The notes: generated by a model not told the origin, from the sequence alone. Positions 1 to 9,521 are shown, counted from the stretch's first letter. The stretch: 64,000 nucleotides of DNA from Mesobacillus jeotgali (GCF_031759225.1 NZ_CP134494.1:2416501-2480500), one strand, 5' to 3'. Numbers and translations are program-made.

Positions 1-370
1 GGTCAAGAGCGGCTCCAATCAATTCACCCGTTCCCCGAGTAGTAGTCACCAGCGGGTTTCTTTCACCGGCAGGTACAAGATGTAGTCCCGAGGCTGCAGC
101 CATCTCTATGACGGCTGTCTTTTCATCACCTGAAATTCCGAAAAATGCTTCAACCGGAGTGCCGAGTGGTCCTGTTACTGTTTTGGTGATCAGTCGTCCG
201 TCTGTGGCATCAACGAGGGATTGAACCGTTCCTTCCCCTCCGTCTGCCATCGGCACCTTTATGAAACTTGCCCCAGGGAGGATCTTTTTCATGCCACTCT
301 CGATCGCTATAGCAGCCTCGAGGGCTGTAAGGCTCTCTTTAAAAGAATCAGGTGCAATTACAATTTTCAT
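1..370 (-). CDS. glxK: Glycerate kinase, N-terminal part (runs off window start)
   Basis: The minus-strand frame begins MKIVIAPDSFKESLTALEAA, the typical N-terminus of family 1 (GarK/GlxK) glycerate kinases, which phosphorylate D-glycerate with ATP. About 123 residues are visible; the C-terminal two thirds lie outside the window. The ATG at 370 is preceded by GAGGAG at a good distance. The gene lies downstream of a GntP-type permease and a CdaR-type regulator on the same strand, so the three probably form one glycerate or sugar-acid utilisation unit. The family call is clear from the N-terminal motif; the exact substrate is inferred. Confidence 0.85.
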   Translation of the reverse strand, partial: MKIVIAPDSFKESLTALEAAIAIESGMKKILPGASFIKVPMADGGEGTVQSLVDATDGRLITKTVTGPLGTPVEAFFGISGDEKTAVIEMAAASGLHLVPAGERNPLVTTTRGTGELIGAALD

Positions 371-502
371 GCTCGTTTCTCCTCTCATTGAATACCACAG
401 TATCCATATGCTGAAATGAAAGGTCCGGACTATATAGAAATCCAGACCGAATTTGATTTCCTACTTTTGTAAACCCAGCCGGCTTATAAGCAGTGCTATT
501 AT

Positions 503-1771
503 TTATCCGAAGAATTTGAAGATCCCAAAGATTAATGTCGATACGATTGCGAGAGTCAAGCCAATCGCTGTTTCATAAGGAATCAATTTTAAACGCTCCT
601 TAATCTCCATGTTGACACTTCCTCCAGTTGCGTGGAAGAAGCTTCCGTGTGGAAGATGGTCAAGGACAGTAGCACCTGCGTGTACCATTGCTGCACCAGC
701 TAAAGCGGTGATCCCCATTTCCAATATGGTTGAACCGAATACCTGTGAAGCAACTGCGGTTCCTGCTGTTGTAGAAGCAGTAGCAGCTGACATGAAAATA
801 CCAGATACGGGGGCAAGGACGAATGCTGGAAGACCGAGCGCATCCAGGCTGTTAATTAAGACGTCCTTCAGCCCTGAATTAGCGATGATTCCCGCGAGTG
901 TTCCTGTACCGAGGAGCATGATTGCTACTCCGGACATTTTATTTAATCCTGCGATTGCATAATCATTGATTTGCCTGATCCTGCCCATAGCAAGCGCTCC
1001 GGCGATTCCTCCAGCTGGCAGGGCGATCATTGGGTCGATGTTAATATCAAATAATGGTCTAAGGGACAGCAAGATGATTGTCACCAATGGAGCGACGATC
1101 GCCGGGACGATTAATGGAAGTTTTCCTTGAATGTTTGTTTCACTTTCTTGAGCTGTAACCATGGACCCTTTATTCACTAGCTTCTTTGCTAAAATATAAG
1201 TAACTGTCAATCCGAAAATAGCTGGTATGATCCCGGCAGCCATTACAGAAGTCAATGGAATTTGGAAGGCATCCGCCGCAGCTATTGCATTTGGATTCGG
1301 CGACATGATATTGCCAGCCTTGCCGCCACCAATCATTGCAAGCAGGATAGCTGTCTTGGAAATGCCTGCCCGATTGGCGATGGCTAATGCAATAGGCGCC
1401 ACAGTGATAACAGCAACATCGATAAATACCCCAACAGTCGTAAGAATCATCGTCGCGATTGCCAGAGCCAGCAAGGCTCGCGTCTCTCCGGCCTTTTTGA
1501 CGATTGTTTCAGCGATTACAGCAGCAGCACCCGATTCAATCAGGACTCCTGCAAGAACACCGGCAGCAAGGATTCTCAAGACTGCAGGGATGATTCCTTT
1601 TGCACCCTCCATCATTAAAGTAACTGTATTCGTGACATCTACACCGCCTACAAGTCCTCCAATCAGTGCTCCTGCGATCATTCCATACGCTGGTGAAACT
1701 TTCTTTAAAATAAGGAAAATAGCCACTACTAGTGCTACTATGGCGCCGAAAGCGCTTACTTGAATATCCAA
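503..1771 (-). CDS. GntP-family permease (gluconate/glycerate type)
   Basis: This 422-residue, very hydrophobic protein has about 12 membrane segments and the GntP-family features GGGKAGNIMSPNPNAIAAA near residue 148 and MVHAGATVLDHLPHGSFFHATGG near the C-terminus. GntP permeases import gluconate or related sugar acids with protons. Here the downstream glycerate kinase and upstream CdaR homologue make glycerate or a sugar diacid the likelier substrate; that is inference. The start is TTG at 1771, chosen because AGGAGG sits about 8 nt upstream and no ATG fits as well. A cre-like box lies 35-50 bp upstream. Confidence 0.88.
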   Translation of the reverse strand: MDIQVSAFGAIVALVVAIFLILKKVSPAYGMIAGALIGGLVGGVDVTNTVTLMMEGAKGIIPAVLRILAAGVLAGVLIESGAAAVIAETIVKKAGETRALLALAIATMILTTVGVFIDVAVITVAPIALAIANRAGISKTAILLAMIGGGKAGNIMSPNPNAIAAADAFQIPLTSVMAAGIIPAIFGLTVTYILAKKLVNKGSMVTAQESETNIQGKLPLIVPAIVAPLVTIILLSLRPLFDINIDPMIALPAGGIAGALAMGRIRQINDYAIAGLNKMSGVAIMLLGTGTLAGIIANSGLKDVLINSLDALGLPAFVLAPVSGIFMSAATASTTAGTAVASQVFGSTILEMGITALAGAAMVHAGATVLDHLPHGSFFHATGGSVNMEIKERLKLIPYETAIGLTLAIVSTLIFGIFKFFG

Positions 1772-1805
1772 GATGCTTCCTCCTCAAAACTTTTTGATAA
1801 CCCAA

Positions 1806-1820
1806 TTGTAAGCGCTATCT
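1806..1820. promoter_or_regulatory. cre box (CcpA site) upstream of the gntP-like gene
   Basis: TTGTAAGCGCTATCT fits the degenerate cre consensus WTGNAANCGNWNNCW at every fixed position. It sits 35-50 bp before the TTG start of the permease gene, where CcpA binding would repress transcription when glucose is available. Carbon control is expected for this kind of operon. Function is inferred from the motif and position only. Confidence 0.6.
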
Positions 1821-1848
1821 ATTTGTAATACATTAGTCAAACCATCAA

Positions 1849-1876
1849 AAAAAGACCTGTATTAGAACAGATCTTT
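1849..1876 (-). terminator. Terminator after cdaR-like gene
   Basis: AAAAGATCTGT and ACAGGTCTTTT form a stem with one mismatch on the minus strand, followed by a T-run, just past the regulator stop codon and before the permease gene. It would separate regulator and permease transcripts at least in part. Confidence 0.6.
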
Positions 1877-1893
1877 TGTGCATTTGCACAATA

Positions 1894-3006
1894 TCATTCA
1901 AGCTCATGATTAAGAAATGAGAGATACAGGTGAAGAAGATCCGTCGTTTTGCGTGGATCCTTGCCTGTTATTTCTGTGATTTTATCGAATCTATATCGCA
2001 GCGTATTCCTATGTACAAATAGCCTCTGTGCAGCCTTATTCATGTCGCCGTTCGTATCGATAAGAGCCCTTAGGGACTCTGTCAGTTCGCCCTTGACATC
2101 CTTCTCCATCAGAGTCTTATAAAATGGCTGCAAATTCCCCGTCAGCCCTTTGTCAGAAGCACTTAACAGAAATACCGGCAGATAATATTCCTCATACATG
2201 TAAACATCGTTTTGTGGGGATAACTTCAGGCCAGAATTCAATGTCAGGACTGCCTGCCTGTAGGACTTTGTGAACCCAGGCAATCCTTCATGGAATTGAC
2301 CAACCCCAATTTTTACCTGTATTTGCTCATTCACTCTTAAACCATTAAGCCATGTTTCAGTTGTTTTTCTAAGGAAATGATCGATGTCATCTCGCGGCAC
2401 GACTTTTAAAACCACGATCCTGTCATTCTGCATCAATAATAGGTCATCTTTTTTCAGTCTACTTTTTAAATAGGCGTAAGTTTTCTTACTGTCAGGAGTC
2501 ATGATGACAATCGCAACCCGCTCCAATTGAAGATCGATTCCCAGGCGCATAGCTCTCTCAAGAAAAAGCGGGTCATGTTTGCCTTCATTATGGATAATTT
2601 GGCTGACAAGCTCCTCCTTTAGCCTTTCATCCCATTGAACTTCATTCATCAAAACAGCTTGCTGGAGACTAAGTTCAGCCGCCATGCGTACGAGTTCCCC
2701 ATAGCTTCTAATTTCACCCGGAGAACCAGTTATGCCGATAACTCCCAGAATTTTGCCCTCAAAAGAAATCGGCAGATTGATTCCTGGCCTTACACCATGA
2801 AGCCTCTTAGCTTCCTCATCGGTTATTTCAAAACCCGTCCCTTGTTCGATTACGATGACTGCACCTTCATGGATGTCATCTATGCGTTTTTCGTCGCCTG
2901 ATCCAATGATCACGCCACGGTTATCCATTATATTGATATTCTTTCCGATGATCCCCATCGTCCTGTCTACAATTTCCTGAGCTAACTGTTTGTTTAAAAA
3001 CTCCAT
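1894..3006 (-). CDS. CdaR-family transcriptional regulator
   Basis: This 370-residue protein has the three-part layout of CdaR/PucR regulators. Residues about 1-135 match the sugar-diacid recognition domain (MEFLNKQLAQEIVDRTMGI, NIMDNRGVIIGSGDEKR). A middle GGDEF-like region follows. The C-terminal helix-turn-helix includes DMNKAAQRLFVHRNTLRYRF. In known systems CdaR activates glucarate/galactarate/glycerate genes in response to a glycerate-type ligand. It is encoded directly upstream of a GntP permease and glycerate kinase on the same strand, so it probably controls them. Confidence 0.88.
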   Translation of the reverse strand: MEFLNKQLAQEIVDRTMGIIGKNINIMDNRGVIIGSGDEKRIDDIHEGAVIVIEQGTGFEITDEEAKRLHGVRPGINLPISFEGKILGVIGITGSPGEIRSYGELVRMAAELSLQQAVLMNEVQWDERLKEELVSQIIHNEGKHDPLFLERAMRLGIDLQLERVAIVIMTPDSKKTYAYLKSRLKKDDLLLMQNDRIVVLKVVPRDDIDHFLRKTTETWLNGLRVNEQIQVKIGVGQFHEGLPGFTKSYRQAVLTLNSGLKLSPQNDVYMYEEYYLPVFLLSASDKGLTGNLQPFYKTLMEKDVKGELTESLRALIDTNGDMNKAAQRLFVHRNTLRYRFDKITEITGKDPRKTTDLLHLYLSFLNHELE

Positions 3007-3075
3007 ATAAACCCCTGCCTTGAAAAACTATACTATCTATTATTATGGCTGAATATTTGATATAACAAAAGTAAA

Positions 3076-3101
3076 GCGTGAGAACATCTGTCCTCACGCG
3101 C
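3076..3101 (-). terminator. Hairpin after CoA-binding protein gene
   Basis: GCGTGAG and CTCACGC pair around a 10-nt loop directly after the stop codon at 3105. The T-rich tail is weak, so termination efficiency is uncertain. Confidence 0.4.
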
Positions 3102-3104
3102 TGT

Positions 3105-3518
3105 TTACCTTGTTAAAGCATGTTCCACCTTGATGCATCTATCCATGATCACGGTATATCCTTTTTCTTTCAGGTAGTTGTAGGCCTCCTCGTCTTCAAG
3201 ACCGAGCTGAGCCCAGTAAACATCCGCATCGATTTCGGCAAACTCTTTTGCAACCTCCATCAAATACTCTGACCGGCGGAAAACATTGACAATGTCTACG
3301 TGTCCGTCAATTTCTTTGAGAGTTTTAACTGCTTTCACTCCAAGAACCTCATCTACAGTCGGATTCACCGGGATAATGTCGTAGCCAGCTGCCTGCATTG
3401 CCTTTGAAACCATATAGGATGTCCGTTCAGGGTTGTCGCTCAATCCGACAACTGCAATCCTTTTTGAATTTTTTAGGATTTTGCCGATTTCTTCTCGTCC
3501 TGGATTGTTGATTGCCAA
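3105..3518 (-). CDS. CoA-binding domain protein (YneT-like)
   Basis: This 137-residue single-domain protein has a Rossmann-type CoA-binding fold: KRIAVVGLSDNPERTSYMVSK near residue 20, then GYDIIPVNPT and DVYWAQLGLEDEEAYNYL. It resembles the CoA-binding domain of succinyl-CoA synthetase alpha subunits without the catalytic part. I recall it as B. subtilis YneT, encoded next to plsY (yneS); here plsY lies 3 kb away on the other strand. The start is TTG at 3518, preceded by AGGAG. Its physiological role is unknown. Confidence 0.85.
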   Translation of the reverse strand: MAINNPGREEIGKILKNSKRIAVVGLSDNPERTSYMVSKAMQAAGYDIIPVNPTVDEVLGVKAVKTLKEIDGHVDIVNVFRRSEYLMEVAKEFAEIDADVYWAQLGLEDEEAYNYLKEKGYTVIMDRCIKVEHALTR

Positions 3519-3621
3519 TTTATATCACTCCTATGGAATAATTTGACCTTAATGATTATTTTAACGCACATTATTTCAGACTTAAACCAACTTGCCTGCA
3601 GATATATTCTGGATTAAACAA

Positions 3622-4926
3622 TTATAAAGCTTTAAATTTCTCCTTTCTATTTTTCTGGTAAAGTGTGAATCGATCAACGGCTACAGCTAGCAAGGTGCCA
3701 AGGATTAACCCATTATTAAGGATCGAGACCAGGACAGGCGGAATATTTCGAAATGCCTCGCCCGGAATGAACATTGCGCCTACCCCTGCCAGCAGGGCGG
3801 TTCCAATCACCACTCGAATCCTGCTTTTATCGTTTTCACGATCAAATTCCGAAAAAGCGATTCCTGTCATATTCACGAATATAACAAAAGTAACAGAGTA
3901 GCCTACGGGTGCAGGAAGTGCTGCGAACAAAGACATCACATGCGGCAGCATACTTGCAAGGACGATCAGCAATGAACTAATGATAAAAGGAAGAATTCTT
4001 GTGATACCAGTAGTTGAGATAAAACCTGCGGCGCCAGAAATTGGGACAGACCCAATGGCTGAGAAAAACCCTCCAAGCAGCTGGTTAATTCCGGCTGTGA
4101 AACCGCTGGCCCGGTAGCGGAATTCAGTGCGATCAGACCCCATATTTTTCAAAACCTGTCCAGTAACCCTTATGCTGGCCAACATATTGGTGATTAACAG
4201 GAATGTTATGAAAATAGAAGTTACAATCAAGCCGGAATCAAAAATAGGCATCCCGAATGCGAAAATTTCCGGTATGGCGATTGCTGGCCCTGTGTATACT
4301 TCATATGCTTTTCCCAGGTTGAAAATCTTAAATAGCACCCAGCCAGCGGCCAGGCTGATTAAGATAGCATACTGGCTCACCCACTTAATGCGATGCCTCG
4401 TCAGGTAAAAAGTGAAGGCGACCAAAAAAATGCTGAAAATAGCAATCGGAAGACTCACTTCGCTCCGGCCTCCGCCAAGTCCAGCCATTCCATTCAAGAA
4501 TGAGCCGCTTAGCTGAATCACAAGCAAAAGCAGGTAAATTCCACTGACTACAGGTGTGAATAATGCTGCCAGTCTATCGATAAGTTTGAATAAGCTTAAA
4601 AGGAAAAATACAATACCACTGATGATCATGGCTCCTTCTAATGCCTGCAGGGTTTCAATGCTCGATGAAAACAATGTCGTACTCAATCCTGCGTAAATCG
4701 TAAAGACACCCCACCAGAGCCCGGCCGGACCCTCGTTAATTGGCATACGATGCCCAATCAGTGCCTGCAGCAGACTCGAAATGCCAAGGACAAACATCGT
4801 TCTTTGAACAAGTCCTGTTGTCTGCAAATCATTCAATTGGAATAGATCGGCGATTGCAATTGGTGCCACAATGGAACCAGCAATGATGAATGCCATCCAC
4901 TGTATGGCTGATAATAATGTCTTCAT
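3622..4926 (-). CDS. Uracil/xanthine-type nucleobase permease (NCS2 family)
   Basis: This 434-residue membrane protein has about 12-14 hydrophobic segments and resembles xanthine/uracil permeases, with INEGPAGLWWGVFTIYAGL near residue 63 and the GGFFSAIGSVPISGAAGFI region near residue 285 typical of the NCS2 substrate-binding segment. It should import a nucleobase by proton symport. Substrate cannot be decided by eye. It is not flanked by purine or pyrimidine enzymes and I found no purine riboswitch upstream. The ATG at 4926 follows GGAGATTTTAC. Confidence 0.8.
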   Translation of the reverse strand: MKTLLSAIQWMAFIIAGSIVAPIAIADLFQLNDLQTTGLVQRTMFVLGISSLLQALIGHRMPINEGPAGLWWGVFTIYAGLSTTLFSSSIETLQALEGAMIISGIVFFLLSLFKLIDRLAALFTPVVSGIYLLLLVIQLSGSFLNGMAGLGGGRSEVSLPIAIFSIFLVAFTFYLTRHRIKWVSQYAILISLAAGWVLFKIFNLGKAYEVYTGPAIAIPEIFAFGMPIFDSGLIVTSIFITFLLITNMLASIRVTGQVLKNMGSDRTEFRYRASGFTAGINQLLGGFFSAIGSVPISGAAGFISTTGITRILPFIISSLLIVLASMLPHVMSLFAALPAPVGYSVTFVIFVNMTGIAFSEFDRENDKSRIRVVIGTALLAGVGAMFIPGEAFRNIPPVLVSILNNGLILGTLLAVAVDRFTLYQKNRKEKFKAL

Positions 4927-5063
4927 GTAAAATCTCCATCTTCTTAACGTAATAGATAAAAGCAGCAGTGCATAAGAGAAAAAAGAATTTCGCCTTTAAT
5001 AATATCGCACTTAAGGATATTGTAAATGAAAGAAATTATGTATAAAAATTATAACAATTGAAA

Positions 5064-5089
5064 AAAGGACATCCGTCTGGATGCCCTTT
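5064..5089 (-). terminator. Terminator after phospholipase D-like gene
   Basis: AAAGGGCATCC and GGATGTCCTTT form a stem around a short loop, followed by T residues on the minus strand, directly past the stop at 5093. Confidence 0.65.
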
Positions 5090-5092
5090 AGG

Positions 5093-6529
5093 TTAATAGC
5101 TTGTAAACCATAAAATTCTTTGAATCCAATAGATTATATATTTAAACGGCGTCATCTTGTCCTTATTATCTTCATAATTCAATGTGTACTCAGCTCCGTC
5201 ATTATTCCAGATCCGGCTGAAATACTGGTCAACATCTTTAATGACCTGACGATCAGAGTCTGCTTTTATTTTCATATTGGTTTCAAGGTTTAAATCATCG
5301 AGGTTCCGTCTGGTAAAATTAGCTGAGCCTCCGAGTATCACACTGTTTTTACCTCTGTCAAAATAAATCATTTTTGTATGGTATTGCTCCTGGCCAGCGT
5401 TGTACCATTTAATATTAATGTTCTCACTACCAAGTTTCATGATTTCTTCTGAAACAGGGATATTGGGCAGACCCGACTTCTGGTTGCCAAATGCATTGGT
5501 ATTGGGATCAAGTATAATATTGATTTTCGCTCCCCGATCAGCAGCCTTGTCAATTTCGTCGATGACTTTCCTTTCTGCAAGGTAGAACATCCCTATCCAA
5601 ATTTGATCCCCTTTCCCCGTATTTTCCAGCTCGTTCTGGAGATGCTTGAGGATTTTTCCCTCAGTCAAAATCTGGACCTCAATATCCCCTTCGCTTTTTT
5701 TAGGAGTGTATTCAGGAAGATTGCCGCCTCCTGAGAAATTGACAACTGCCTGTTCTGATTCCAAGATATCTCCAATTATATTACCACTTGTTTCAAAGGC
5801 TATATTTGAGTGGAATCCACTGGCATCATGCGGATTTGCTGATGCCACGATCGCTGTCTTCTCAGTGGCGAACACTTTCCTGTGATTAGCTTTCAGGTTC
5901 AGCAGTTCAAAATAGGAGCGAAGCGTCACATCAGGCGCATTTTTTGCCATTGGATTCGGAATCCAGCCTTCGCCTGATTGGCCAAACCACTGAAGAAATA
6001 CCCGCCAAAAGGCAGTGTATAAGGGGTTAGAGTCCCTTAATGGATCCAGGTTGGTGAAAATAACTTCAATATCATGATCCCGCAGTTCCTTCAAAACACC
6101 TGATTCATGGGCACCATATGTCAAATTTATCTCATCAGTTATGAATACTACCTTAAGGTCCTTATGCTTTTTCTTCTGGGCGATCAGTTTTTCACTGATA
6201 GATTCGCTTATTTCTGGATAGCCCATGTCCTCCTTGTAATAGCCATTGAATAAAAACATATCCAGGACAATAAAATCTTCCGCTTCCCCAATCCTCTTTA
6301 TAATCGTATCGAATATTTCATGCTCATACTTTTGCTTCCCGTCTAATCCTTTATAGGTTAAATCATATAAAAAGCGGACATCCTTGACCCTATGGACTTC
6401 CCCTTCATATGATAATCCTTCGGGAAGGTCCTTTTTGGTTTGGTAGACAGCCGTGGAGACAAGTATTATTGCAAGGATCATAAATAACAATAAAGGTTTT
6501 CTCTTAAATACATTATTCCCATTCCTCAT
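5093..6529 (-). CDS. Phospholipase D-like membrane-anchored protein
   Basis: This 478-residue protein starts with a basic stretch and one hydrophobic segment (about residues 10-30, PLLLFMILAIILVSTAVY), suggesting an N-terminal anchor with the rest outside. Two phospholipase D motifs are present: NHRKVFATE followed by ASANPHD near residue 215, and YHTKMIYFD followed by GGSANFTRRN near residue 390. The second is canonical HxKxxxxD; the first has E where D is usual. Such proteins hydrolyse or transfer phosphatidyl groups; cardiolipin synthases are relatives but usually have two N-terminal membrane segments. It could be a phospholipase rather than a synthase. Confidence 0.82.
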   Translation of the reverse strand: MRNGNNVFKRKPLLLFMILAIILVSTAVYQTKKDLPEGLSYEGEVHRVKDVRFLYDLTYKGLDGKQKYEHEIFDTIIKRIGEAEDFIVLDMFLFNGYYKEDMGYPEISESISEKLIAQKKKHKDLKVVFITDEINLTYGAHESGVLKELRDHDIEVIFTNLDPLRDSNPLYTAFWRVFLQWFGQSGEGWIPNPMAKNAPDVTLRSYFELLNLKANHRKVFATEKTAIVASANPHDASGFHSNIAFETSGNIIGDILESEQAVVNFSGGGNLPEYTPKKSEGDIEVQILTEGKILKHLQNELENTGKGDQIWIGMFYLAERKVIDEIDKAADRGAKINIILDPNTNAFGNQKSGLPNIPVSEEIMKLGSENINIKWYNAGQEQYHTKMIYFDRGKNSVILGGSANFTRRNLDDLNLETNMKIKADSDRQVIKDVDQYFSRIWNNDGAEYTLNYEDNKDKMTPFKYIIYWIQRILWFTSY

Positions 6530-6701
6530 TTTAGAAGGGCTCCTTAATTTGATATATTTACTTATTCACTTATTCAGCAAGTTATAAACTTAGCAAGCAA
6601 GACAATCCATACGAAAACAGTTTTGTTCAAGATTTGCATGGAGTTTTTAAGAGAACATGGTAAAATAAAAGAACCTTATAATCTTAAAAGGAGAATATTT
6701 C

Positions 6702-7289
6702 ATGGCATTAAACGCAATAGTCATCATTCTGGCATATTTGCTGGGATCAATTCCTTCAGGCCTCATTATCGGGAAATTATTCTACGGTAAAGACATCCGT
6801 GAACATGGGAGCGGGAACTTAGGCGGTACAAATACATTCCGGACACTAGGAGTAAAAGCTGGTTTAGTAGTAAGTATTGCTGACGTTTTGAAAGGAACAC
6901 TTGCTGCTAGTCTGCCTTTGCTGCTAAATGCGGATGATCTCCATATGCTTTTAGTAGGGGTCTTTGCGGTGATTGGACATATGTACCCTATCTTTGCAGG
7001 ATTCCGCGGCGGAAAAGCGGTAGCCACTTCTGGTGGTGTTTTACTGGCATACATTCCGGTATTATTCTTATTCATGCTCATAGTCTTTTTCATCAGCTTG
7101 TACATAACAAAGTATGTTTCCCTATCATCCATCCTAACCGGCATTGCCGCGTTCATCTACTCTCTCTTTACCCAGGACCTTCCTTTAATCATAGTTGTAG
7201 CTGTCCTGGCCAGCTTCGTCATCTATAGGCACCGAGCTAATATTGAGAGAATCCGCAAAAAAACTGAGCCAAAAATCAAGTGGCTTTAA
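6702..7289 (+). CDS. plsY: Acyl-phosphate:glycerol-3-phosphate acyltransferase PlsY
   Basis: PlsY moves an acyl group from acyl phosphate to glycerol-3-phosphate, the first committed step of phospholipid synthesis, in the membrane. The 195-residue protein has five membrane segments and the family motifs [12 protein letters not shown] (about residue 36) and [19 protein letters not shown] (about residue 91). The start follows AAAAGGAG by 9 nt. It is monocistronic here, with a strong terminator. In B. subtilis it is yneS, beside yneR and yneT, both also in this window. Confidence 0.97.
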   Translation: MALNAIVIILAYLLGSIPSGLIIGKLFYGKDIREHGSGNLGGTNTFRTLGVKAGLVVSIADVLKGTLAASLPLLLNADDLHMLLVGVFAVIGHMYPIFAGFRGGKAVATSGGVLLAYIPVLFLFMLIVFFISLYITKYVSLSSILTGIAAFIYSLFTQDLPLIIVVAVLASFVIYRHRANIERIRKKTEPKIKWL

Positions 7290-7301
7290 ACAATCGAACT
7301 T

Positions 7302-7336
7302 AAGCCGGCAAACACTTCAGGTTTGCCGGCTTTTTT
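7302..7336. terminator. Bidirectional terminator between plsY and STAS gene
   Basis: AAGCCGGCAAAC and GTTTGCCGGCTT pair perfectly with T-runs on the plus strand, between convergent genes. Confidence 0.85.
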
Positions 7337-8174
7337 ATTTCCGTACAATCCCAAAGGCCTTTAATGCCTGTCCGAGATTGTTATACAGTTTCACATTATC
7401 AAAATTGATGCCAAGAGTGACAACTGAATGAGCAAGTTCTGGTCTCATCCCTGTCAAGTTCACATCGACTCCTGTCAGTTTTAGACTGTCTATGATTTTA
7501 AAAAGTTCCTGGGCAACCATTGTATCAACAATGAATACGCCTGAAAGGTCCATGATCAGGCAATCCACTTCCTTATTCGTCGTTTCACGGAGGGTGTGTT
7601 CCAAAAGGATCCTTGCCCGATGTGTATCTATATCACCTACAATCGGCAGGACGGCCACCCCGTCAACAATTGAGATGACAGGTGTGCTTAGTTCATCTAT
7701 AACCTCCTGCTGCGCCCGCAGCCGCTTATTGGCCTGTCCAGTATAGGAATTCGTGAATATGAGAATCAGGCCGTCAACGAACTCATTAATAAGATTCCCT
7801 AATTTTATACATCCTCCAGCAGTAAGATGTTCCATTCTTTCCGCCAGCAACGATACCTCTTCCCATAAGACACCGCGGATACTATTAAAATGCTCAATGG
7901 ATTGACTAAGTGAAAGCCCCAAACGCACTTTATCTTCACTCGCTCTTTTGCCCCAGTCCCTGATTTCTTCTTCGGCTGACTCCCCAATCAAGTAACCTTC
8001 TAGCAAATGGATCAAATCCATTAACTGCTCTTTATAAAAATCGAGTTCCGTATGGTGGGTAAATTTGATGAAGGCTTCCGGCTGGTTTTCATCTATTGCA
8101 TCCAATATATTGGTCAAAATTTTGTCTTCCCTGTCAATTATAAAATCTCTAAAAAAATGAATAGCATTAACCAT
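7335..8174 (-). CDS. RsbR-like STAS-domain regulator
   Basis: This 279-residue soluble protein has an N-terminal helical half (about 1-155) resembling the globin-like N-terminal domain of RsbR paralogues and a C-terminal STAS domain (about 165-275) containing TPVISIVDGVAVLPIVGDID and CLIMDLSGVFIVDTMVAQ. RsbR paralogues form stressosomes with RsbS and are phosphorylated by RsbT on STAS Ser/Thr residues to switch on sigma B. No rsbS, rsbT or sigB is nearby, so this is an orphan paralogue. AAAGGAG precedes the ATG at 8174. Confidence 0.85.
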   Translation of the reverse strand: MVNAIHFFRDFIIDREDKILTNILDAIDENQPEAFIKFTHHTELDFYKEQLMDLIHLLEGYLIGESAEEEIRDWGKRASEDKVRLGLSLSQSIEHFNSIRGVLWEEVSLLAERMEHLTAGGCIKLGNLINEFVDGLILIFTNSYTGQANKRLRAQQEVIDELSTPVISIVDGVAVLPIVGDIDTHRARILLEHTLRETTNKEVDCLIMDLSGVFIVDTMVAQELFKIIDSLKLTGVDVNLTGMRPELAHSVVTLGINFDNVKLYNNLGQALKAFGIVRK

Positions 8175-8398
8175 CTTATAGCTCCTTTTGTCTTGTAGTT
8201 CCGTATAGAAAAAATTTGTTCTTTATAATAAACGCAGCTCATGCTGGTATATTTTAATTAAAAATGTCATATACATTCGAAAGAAATCGAATTTAGGAAG
8301 TCTATTTTAAAGTATGTGAATTCTTGATGAAATTACCCGCTACTATATTACTTCAAACTAACAAAGCCCAAACAATCTCGTTAAAAGAAGGGATATAT

Positions 8399-9259
8399 AT
8401 GAAAGAAGTAAAAAACTATAAGCAGCGAAAAAAAGCAGATCTTGAAAGTGAAAGCCTGAAACTCGAGAAGGAAATTCTTGAAAAACAGCAAACTTTAATG
8501 ATTCTTCAACAAGCCATCCAAACCGCCAGAAGTGAGGTTCAAGCAGCTTCTGCAAGCCAGTTGGCAGCCGGATTAGCTCATGAAATAAGGAATCCGCTGA
8601 CGACCATCAAAGGTTTTATCCAGTTGCTCCAACCGGAAATTCTCGCTGTTGGCAAGAAGGATTTCGCTGATGTCGCTTTAGATGAAATTAATCGGGCGAA
8701 CAGCTTGCTTACTGAGTTTCTTTCTGTTTTGAAACCTGGCAACAACTCTAAGAAAAAGAAGATATCCATGAACAAGTTAACTGAAAGTATTGTCAAGCTT
8801 TTTTCTAGTGAGTCAATTCTAAAGGATATTGAAATCATAAGTACCCTTCCAAAGGAAGAGGTATATGTATTTGCAGATGAAAATGGAATTAAGCAGGTAC
8901 TGGTCAATTTGTTGAAAAATGCAATGGAGGCTGTTGAAGGGAATCATGCCGCAAAAGCTGAGATCACAATGACTGTAATCAAACGTAAGGGTTTCGTTAC
9001 AGTGAGTGTAATAGATAACGGCAGTGGAATTGATGAATTCACCCTAGAGAAGATCTTCACGCCATTTTACACTACCAAAACCGCCGGCACCGGGATAGGA
9101 TTGGCGATCAGCAAGGAAATAATCGAAAATCACGGCGGCAAAATGAGTGTTGCCACTGAACCCAATAAAACAACCTTTAAATTCGCACTGCCTGCTATTG
9201 AATCGGAATCATTCTTTTCGTCGAAAAATTGTCATATTGAAAGCAATAACACCCATTGA
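8399..9259 (+). CDS. Soluble histidine kinase (sporulation-kinase-like)
   Basis: The 286-residue protein has a charged N-terminal coiled coil (about 1-50) and no membrane segment or obvious sensor domain. The H-box GLAHEIRNPLTTIKGFIQLL places the phosphorylated His at residue 61. The N-box VNLLKNAMEAVEG, G1 DNGSGID, F-box FTPFYTTK and G2 GTGIGLAIS follow. This resembles the kinase core of KinA/KinB-type phosphorelay kinases. A longer frame opens with TTG at 8324, but the ATG at 8399 with AGAAGGG upstream is preferred. There is no adjacent response regulator, so it is an orphan kinase. Confidence 0.86.
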   Translation: MKEVKNYKQRKKADLESESLKLEKEILEKQQTLMILQQAIQTARSEVQAASASQLAAGLAHEIRNPLTTIKGFIQLLQPEILAVGKKDFADVALDEINRANSLLTEFLSVLKPGNNSKKKKISMNKLTESIVKLFSSESILKDIEIISTLPKEEVYVFADENGIKQVLVNLLKNAMEAVEGNHAAKAEITMTVIKRKGFVTVSVIDNGSGIDEFTLEKIFTPFYTTKTAGTGIGLAISKEIIENHGGKMSVATEPNKTTFKFALPAIESESFFSSKNCHIESNNTH

Positions 9260-9307
9260 TTGACTGGTAAAATGTAGGTAAGAACAAAGGAAAGAAGGCG
9301 GATTGTA

Positions 9308-9496
9308 ATGGAAGAAGTTATCAAGCAGGCTGTAAATTATGTTTTTACAACCACAACCGCTGATGTAACGTCGCCAGATGATTTTATTGTCGAGTTTCTA
9401 ACTGATCTACCCGAAAATGGAATAAACGATCCTGCTGCAATCAAAATAAAGAATATGGATGAATTATTGGATTTCCTGCAAAACATAGAAAGGTAG
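9308..9496 (+). CDS. Small acidic hypothetical protein
   Basis: A 62-residue acidic protein beginning MEEVIKQAVNYVFTTTTADV and ending in DELLDFLQNIER. It has a good ribosome binding site (AAGAAGGCGG, 7 nt before ATG) and is followed by a terminator, which supports it as a real gene. It has no membrane segment. I do not recognise the family. It lies 48 bp after the histidine kinase gene on the same strand and may be co-transcribed with it. Confidence 0.6.
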   Translation: MEEVIKQAVNYVFTTTTADVTSPDDFIVEFLTDLPENGINDPAAIKIKNMDELLDFLQNIER

Positions 9497-9521
9497 TAGT
9501 ATAAGAGCTAAGCTATACTGT

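Noticed and set aside
609..1763. Long plus-strand reading frames opposite the GntP-like gene
   Set aside because: They are antisense shadows of a clear membrane protein, with low-complexity Ala/Pro/Thr composition and no ribosome binding sites.
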